From Epichloe hybrida (Eukaryota; Ascomycota; Sordariomycetes; Hypocreales; Clavicipitaceae), in contig JAFEKR010000005.1 in NCBI GenBank assembly GCA_019022495.1, positions 248,001 to 312,000 on the forward strand: DNA of 64,000 nucleotides, in the 5' to 3' direction. How positions within the stretch are numbered: the stretch's first letter is position 1; every line of letters starts with the position of its first letter. The notes beneath the pieces are model-generated. The model ran no database searches. It was not told the DNA's origin and was given only the letters and a program-made list of their open reading frames with translations. Shown here in pieces: positions 59,170 to 64,000 of this stretch. Both the position numbers and the translations under genes were made by a program.

Positions 59170-59330
59170 ATATCCTCGTCCTCGTCCCCGTCCTCGTTCT
59201 CGTCCTCGTCCTCATCCTCGTCCTCATGCTTATGCTCATGCTCATGCTCATGCTCATGCTCATGCTCATGCTCATGCTCATGCTCATGCTCATTCTCATG
59301 CTCGTTCTCATTCTCATCATCATTTCCGTT
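59170..59330. repeat. Compound microsatellite (CTCGTC and CTCATG units)
   Basis: Imperfect CTCGTC-like units run to about 59225, followed by about 9.5 near-perfect CTCATG units (59235-59292) and decaying copies to about 59330. It begins right after the stop codon of the Cys-rich gene. Confidence 0.9.
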
Positions 59331-60537
59331 CTCGTCCCATCTATGTTTCCATACGCACACCCATCCCTGTCTTTACCTCCTTCCTCTATGTTCCCACCCC
59401 TCAGTCCTGTTTGGAATAGCGAGGAAGGAGCAAGGAGCAAAGCTGTAGGGCAGGAGCGTGAGAGGGGACATGGACGAATTGGGTGTCAAACGACGTCAGA
59501 TAGAGGGGCGCCTTCCAGAAGCATTGGGGGCAGAATGGAATTGTGACTAATGGTTGGACTGTATGCAGTGACAGGATCATGGACATGGACATGGGGGGAA
59601 GGAGAGAGGGGGGGGGCGGGCAACCGAATACCGCGAAACCAAAAAAAGGCACAATGGTTCGACGAATGGTGCAATGTGAAGCGAACCGCGCTACCGAACT
59701 CGAACGGAGCCGACAGGTCCGAACAAGAATGCGAGCGGAAGGAACGAGGGACAAGGAATAAAGGACGTGTACTTCAAGAGGGTTTGAGGACACGATCAAG
59801 CCAGAGGCCATCTCCGATCTCGGAACAGGTTGCAATCGACCTCAGTTATCCCGTTTTGTTGGGAACATTGCATCAGCGACGTTTTGCTTCCACTTCGACG
59901 GCAAATGAGATTGTGGGAAGCTCTGCAGCGTCAGAGAAGGAGGAAAGAGGAAACGGCAGAAACGCGGTGGATCGGAACCAGCGTCTTGCTCGTGTGCGCA
60001 CTGATGAGTGGGCTCTCCTTGCATTTTTTTTCCCCCCGTCAACGGCGTTAGGCGGTCAAATTTTCGTTATCGTTTTCTCATGACCAGTGTGCCCGTTTCA
60101 CGTTACCTGCATTTTTTAGAACGCTCTTTTTCAAAGATGAATAGATTACCTATATAATGGCGACCACGGAGCAGTGTCCGCTTCACAAGTCAAAAGTGCT
60201 TAATCTTAATACCTCGCAGGTAGATTCTCCAAAGCTTCTTTACGAATGTCGGGGTCGGCATTGGCATCGGCATGGGCAAGTTGTCCCATGGAAAGACAAA
60301 GGGTCGTGAGTGGGCCGGCCGTGGCAAAGGTCAACTGAAAGTTGAGCTTCGGGATACATCTTTCGGGTGACAAGGATGGAAAAACAAGCATGGGGAGTGA
60401 CATGGCAGAGTAGCGGTGGCTCGCTCCGGGTCGACGGGTCGTCGGGAAGCAGACAACGGCTTGCAGCACTACTTTCGGGGACGTCGGTTATAACGAGTCG
60501 AAAAAAAGGCTTCTAGTATCCGTCCATTCTTCTTCGT

Positions 60538-60575
60538 CAGTAGGCAGGCAGGGAGACAGTAGGCAGGCAGGGAGA
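60538..60575. repeat. Perfect 19-bp tandem duplication
   Basis: CAGTAGGCAGGCAGGGAGA occurs twice head to tail without a mismatch, each copy itself built on GGCA/GCAG repeats. Confidence 0.9.
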
Positions 60576-62233
60576 TTTGGAGCAAACACAATTCGAATTT
60601 GCATGTGTTGTGTGCGTGTGTGCCTTGTTCTCGCTTATCGGACGTTCGGAACCTACCTATGTACGGCTTGGTCTTTGCTAACGTGATCTAGGACCCAACA
60701 TGTTTGTTGACGGGTGCAGGCATGCAATTTGCACGATATACGTAGTTTCTGGTGTACGCAACGTCCCGCCATGTCGGTATTTGGAAAGATCTAGCACCAA
60801 TCTGGTTCCAAGCTCGATCATCATGCAGAAATGCACAGCCGCGGCCGTGAACGGCAGGTTTGCGTAGACGGATTCAGGTACCGTGACGGCCAGGTGACGC
60901 GTGAAGCATGGAGACGTTGCTGCGGGCTGGCTGCGTGAGATGTGGAGCGCTTGGACAAATCCATCTTGTGACAGGGTCAGTCAGTTGGTTGCCATGGCTA
61001 AATGCTATTCCGCAAGAGAGGGCATGAGATGGTCCACAGTCTGTTCGTTGCCGGAATTTGAGGGCGCAGTTTGGCGACGTTGCCCGCAACCTTGTCCGCA
61101 ACGCCTTGTCGTAAGTGAGCACGGCAGCGATGACCCATGACCGACTTATATATTACGTGGCCACTGGCCTACGCCGGCCGGTCTATTGCCGACGAACAGA
61201 TATCGGATACCCTTTTGGATAGCCAAGAACAGGTGAGTCGAAGCAGTCTTTCATCACTGTGCACGTCGTCCCGGTGGCTTGGAGAGAAGTGCGGCAGGAT
61301 CCTTGCTTGCCGCCCCTCACTGGGACCTGGGAACTAAAGAAGCGGTGCGAGCCGAAAACGGTCATTTCAGTTCGACAGGCAGTGGCTTTGGAACATCGAT
61401 TTCCAGGGCTAGCGAAACTCCACCAGCAAGCGGCGCACGTGTTTGATGCTCAATGGAGATCGTGCAAAGTAAAATTGGGTTGCCGTCTTGTTGTCCGCGT
61501 GGATCCCTGCGACTTAGCGTCGGGCGCGCGACTCGCTGTCACAGACAGAAGGAGAAGGACGGAATTTGCGCAGCTCAGCTCCCGGGAGAGCTGGGGTGTT
61601 GCTTGTCGAACAATAAAAGTATCGGCTGGTGTGCTCTATCTTTTATCGTGTTGATGAGCTGTCTCTTGACCAAGATATTTTTTTTTGTTTTAAGGGGGGA
61701 AAAGAAATAGAGAGTTCAATCCATTCTTCTCTTGATTCATATCTTGAACTGCTTTTGTACAGGTTTCCTCCTTGCGCATCATATTAAACAAATGGAAGCA
61801 CCATGAGGTCGACTCGTTCTCTACCGGCAAGGCCATTGCCAATAAACAGAGTTTAAAAAGAGTCTGCGTTGATAAACATAAGATGAGGGGGTATACCAAA
61901 AAGGAAGAGGAAGAGGTAGATGCTTTAGAAAAGAAAAGAGCAGAGTCGGGCGATAACAGCAAGAATTCGGGAACTCGCTGCTGTTTTTTCCGAGAATCAT
62001 GAAAGATATTTGGACAAACTGCCGTTCTCGGATCATTGAATGCCTGCTGGGCAAGTGCTCTGACCTCGTCCAAAATGCGTAACAATGGCCTGTGGGCATG
62101 ATATTTCCTAACGACATGCCCTCTTAACAGTTATGCCAAGTAGTGAAAACCGAAGGTGTATGCGAACTTAATGGTACAGACGATGAGCTCGTGGACTCGT
62201 CATTGTTCTTTTTGGCTAGTCGTCGTGCATTCG

Positions 62234-62843
62234 TCATTTCATTGCGGCGGCGGCATCGGCAAACGTACCCACGAGCGGACCACTATTTTCATCGTCCAAT
62301 GTTTTGATGCTTGCCGATCGATTGCTCTGTATTTCTAGGCTGTCGTCGTCGTCGGTGAGCCAATCTACCTTGATACCATGTGCAGTATCCTCATCCTCGG
62401 CGCTCAATTTGGATACTAGATGCTGATAACGAGCAACTCTGGCACCTTGTCCAGCGTAGGCGAAAGGGGTGGAGGTGCCGACGAGGCCGGAGGCGTCGTG
62501 GGGTCCGATTTCAAACACGTCTACCATGTTACTGATCCACGTGTTAGCAATAAAGTAACTGCGCTCTTGCGAAAGATGCACGAACTTTGACGTTTTGGCA
62601 ATCACTCGTTGTAGCGCCTCGTGCTCGCGTTGAGCTTCGACCGTGTAATCGCCACCCATGCTCTGATCATTGAAGCTCCCATACTGCATCCCATGGCCAT
62701 CATCATACAATAGGCGATTTTCCTCGCTCTTGAAGAATCATTAGCGACGACAAACAATAGTTGAAAGGCAAACCAGAAGCGATGATTACCTCTTCGTAAA
62801 CGTCCTTATCGCGCCGGCCGAGGCACGATTGGCATATTCCCAT
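62234..62843 (-). CDS. EGO/Ragulator complex subunit, LAMTOR1/Meh1-like
   Basis: This subunit would anchor the Rag GTPase/TORC1 machinery to the vacuole membrane. Exons are 62843-62790 and 62728-62234, giving 182 residues. The intron 62729-62789 (61 bp) has GTAATC and TTCAAG ends with a GCTAAT branch-like site. The N-terminus MGICQSCLGRR offers Gly2 for myristoylation and Cys4/Cys7 for palmitoylation, the lipid anchor typical of LAMTOR1 and yeast Meh1/Ego1. An acidic segment then leads to NRLLYDDGHGMQYGSFND, and a helix EAQREHEALQRVIAKTSKFVHL matches the family's conserved helix. The C-terminus is acidic. The 18-codon first exon, which carries the whole anchor, is easy to miss. Confidence 0.85.
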
Positions 62844-63844
62844 TTTAAGAAACGACAGAAAGTATGAGGTTCGATGCCGCGTAGAGGCTCTATGATAGCA
62901 TGCTATACACGCTCACATCACCGGTATTATGCTCGGCGTCTATGTGATCTCGTAGAGCTCGTCACTAACGTGATGCTTTGAGGATGAAGCTTTCCAAGCA
63001 ACCGCACCGCACTACTCTGAGCAATGTGGGTCGTGCTTGCAAACGGCATGACCCGGGAAAATCACGGCCCGCAGTGCATTTCCACTTTATCAAACCATCA
63101 ATCTCCAAACAAGTCTACATGTAATATGCAACCATTCACAGCACCACACTAGTACTAAACACGACACGAATCATTTTCAAAGCGTCCAGATCCTTTCATC
63201 ACGTCTGCTGCATTGTCAGGTCCTTCTTCAGCTTCAAAGGCATGGAATATAGATACTTCCCGAGTGTTTTGCGTCATTTGACTCATCCCTGATCAAAGCT
63301 GCCCTTGGCCCCGCTAGAAGGGCAAAGCCAGGCTAACATCATGGTGACCTCCTTTATCTGTATTGGTGTCGATATTACTCTATATTCATCCCTCCGCGCA
63401 TATGTGAAACCGATGCTGAAGATGAGTGCCAACCGAGAAATTCCATCTTGTCATTCTATACGTCCAGGCGTTCATGAAGAAGGGGCCTTGCGAGCTCCTT
63501 TGGATTGACATTGCATTCTTGTCTGGGTTACTTATCGTGGTAAGATTGATACATGGGTCAAAGTCTATTGACGTGCTCTTGCCAGCTTGATGGTCTAGAA
63601 GCAACTCGAGGTAAGATAAAAGGAGGCCAAAGTCGCTTTTATCCAACGATCCATCATCAGTCACCACATCGCATCACAAACCATCACAAACCATCATCGT
63701 TGTCCTACAAGTGACCATCGCGCAGCGTTCTGAGCCGAGCCTACATCCTCCCCCGTCACTCCTGTTTGCCTCGTTATCTAACAGCAGTCGACTTTCTTCT
63801 ATCCTTTTGCTTCCAGTCTGCCAACTGACTGACCACAGTCGCCA
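62844..63844. promoter_or_regulatory. Divergent intergenic region
   Basis: This interval lies between the LAMTOR1-like gene (minus) and the partial secreted-protein gene (plus). A TCACAAACCATCA duplication occurs near 63673-63696. No gene was supported. Confidence 0.5.
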
Positions 63845-64000
63845 TGCTTCGTGCTTTTCCCTGGACCGTGCTGGCGCTGGCGCCTTTGACTCAAGCTCGC
63901 TTCGGTCGACTTTCACCACGCGAGAGCTCGAATGAATGCTGTCCTTGCCCAGCACCTGGACAGCTGAACCACGGCGACGGTGTTGTTACCGTTACGCAGC
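63845..64000 (+). CDS. Secreted protein, N-terminal part (partial)
   Basis: The first 52 codons are visible and the gene runs off the window. MLRAFPWTVLALAPLTQARF is a classical signal peptide (basic residue, hydrophobic core, Ala-x-Ala-like end near residues 16-18). The mature part begins with a Ser/Glu stretch and a Cys-Cys-x-Cys cluster (NECCPCPAPGQ), then a Thr/Val-rich segment. The start has a favourable context (GTCGCCATGC). It looks like a cell-wall or extracellular protein, but no family can be assigned from this much. Confidence 0.6.

Larger units (their letters stand above)
59169..62233. other. Intergenic region without supported genes
   Basis: Apart from the microsatellite and a 19-bp duplication, the frames here (for example 61259-61654) show no family features. 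There are G-runs near 59610-59617. Confidence 0.5.

Noticed and set aside
59170..59330. Possible CRISPR-like or minisatellite array
   Set aside because: Units are 6-bp simple repeats without spacers; this is a microsatellite.
61259..61654. 131-codon plus-strand frame
   Set aside because: No recognisable motif; its length is within chance in GC-rich DNA.

Overview
The window is nuclear DNA of a filamentous ascomycete. Genes carry short introns of about 55-125 bp with GT-AG ends and CTRAY branch sites. One retrotransposon copy is extremely TpA-rich with C-to-T and G-to-A changes, the footprint of repeat-induced point mutation (RIP). The gene content (rhodopsin-type membrane protein, ferricrocin-type NRPS beside an ornithine monooxygenase, fungal Mediator and proteasome subunits) fits a Sordariomycete, probably Hypocreales; the order is an inference from protein resemblance, not a search result.

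Layout. 1-0.8 kb: 3' end of a rhodopsin-domain membrane protein gene. 1.03-6.46 kb: a complete but dead Ty1/copia LTR element on the minus strand, with 233-bp LTRs and an intact 5-bp target duplication. 7.4-9.4 kb: a secreted amidase-signature enzyme. 10.0-13.9 kb: a divergent pair, betaine aldehyde dehydrogenase (minus) and choline oxidase (plus), which together convert choline to glycine betaine. 14.8-29.6 kb: a giant hydroxamate-siderophore NRPS of the SidC/NPS2 ferricrocin family (minus). 33.1-35.1 kb: its partner, L-ornithine N5-monooxygenase SidA (plus). The two siderophore genes are divergent across a 3.5-kb interval that holds ATCWGATAA sites of the kind bound by iron-regulatory GATA factors, including a 19-bp palindrome of two sites.

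From 35.9 kb the window becomes housekeeping chromosome: a WW/FF-domain splicing/transcription protein, a PAP2 lipid phosphatase, proteasome subunit alpha-3 (PRE9/PSMA4), a BYE1-like PHD-TFIIS-SPOC protein, Mediator subunit MED7, a ZNF830-like zinc finger protein and an F-box protein. From 50.4 to 62.2 kb the DNA is gene-poor, with simple repeats and one small Cys-rich conserved protein. Then come an acylated EGO/Ragulator (LAMTOR1-like) subunit and, at the right edge, the first 52 codons of a secreted protein.

How the genes work together: SidA hydroxylates ornithine. An acetyltransferase not seen in this window would make N5-acetyl-N5-hydroxyornithine. The NRPS assembles six residues into a cyclic ferrichrome-type siderophore; its three A domains and six T-C pairs match a hexapeptide with one carrier per residue. 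The NRPS reading frame breaks once, at about 16,520, inside the linker before the last T-C pair. This is the point most worth verifying. No CRISPR, rRNA or convincing tRNA gene was seen.
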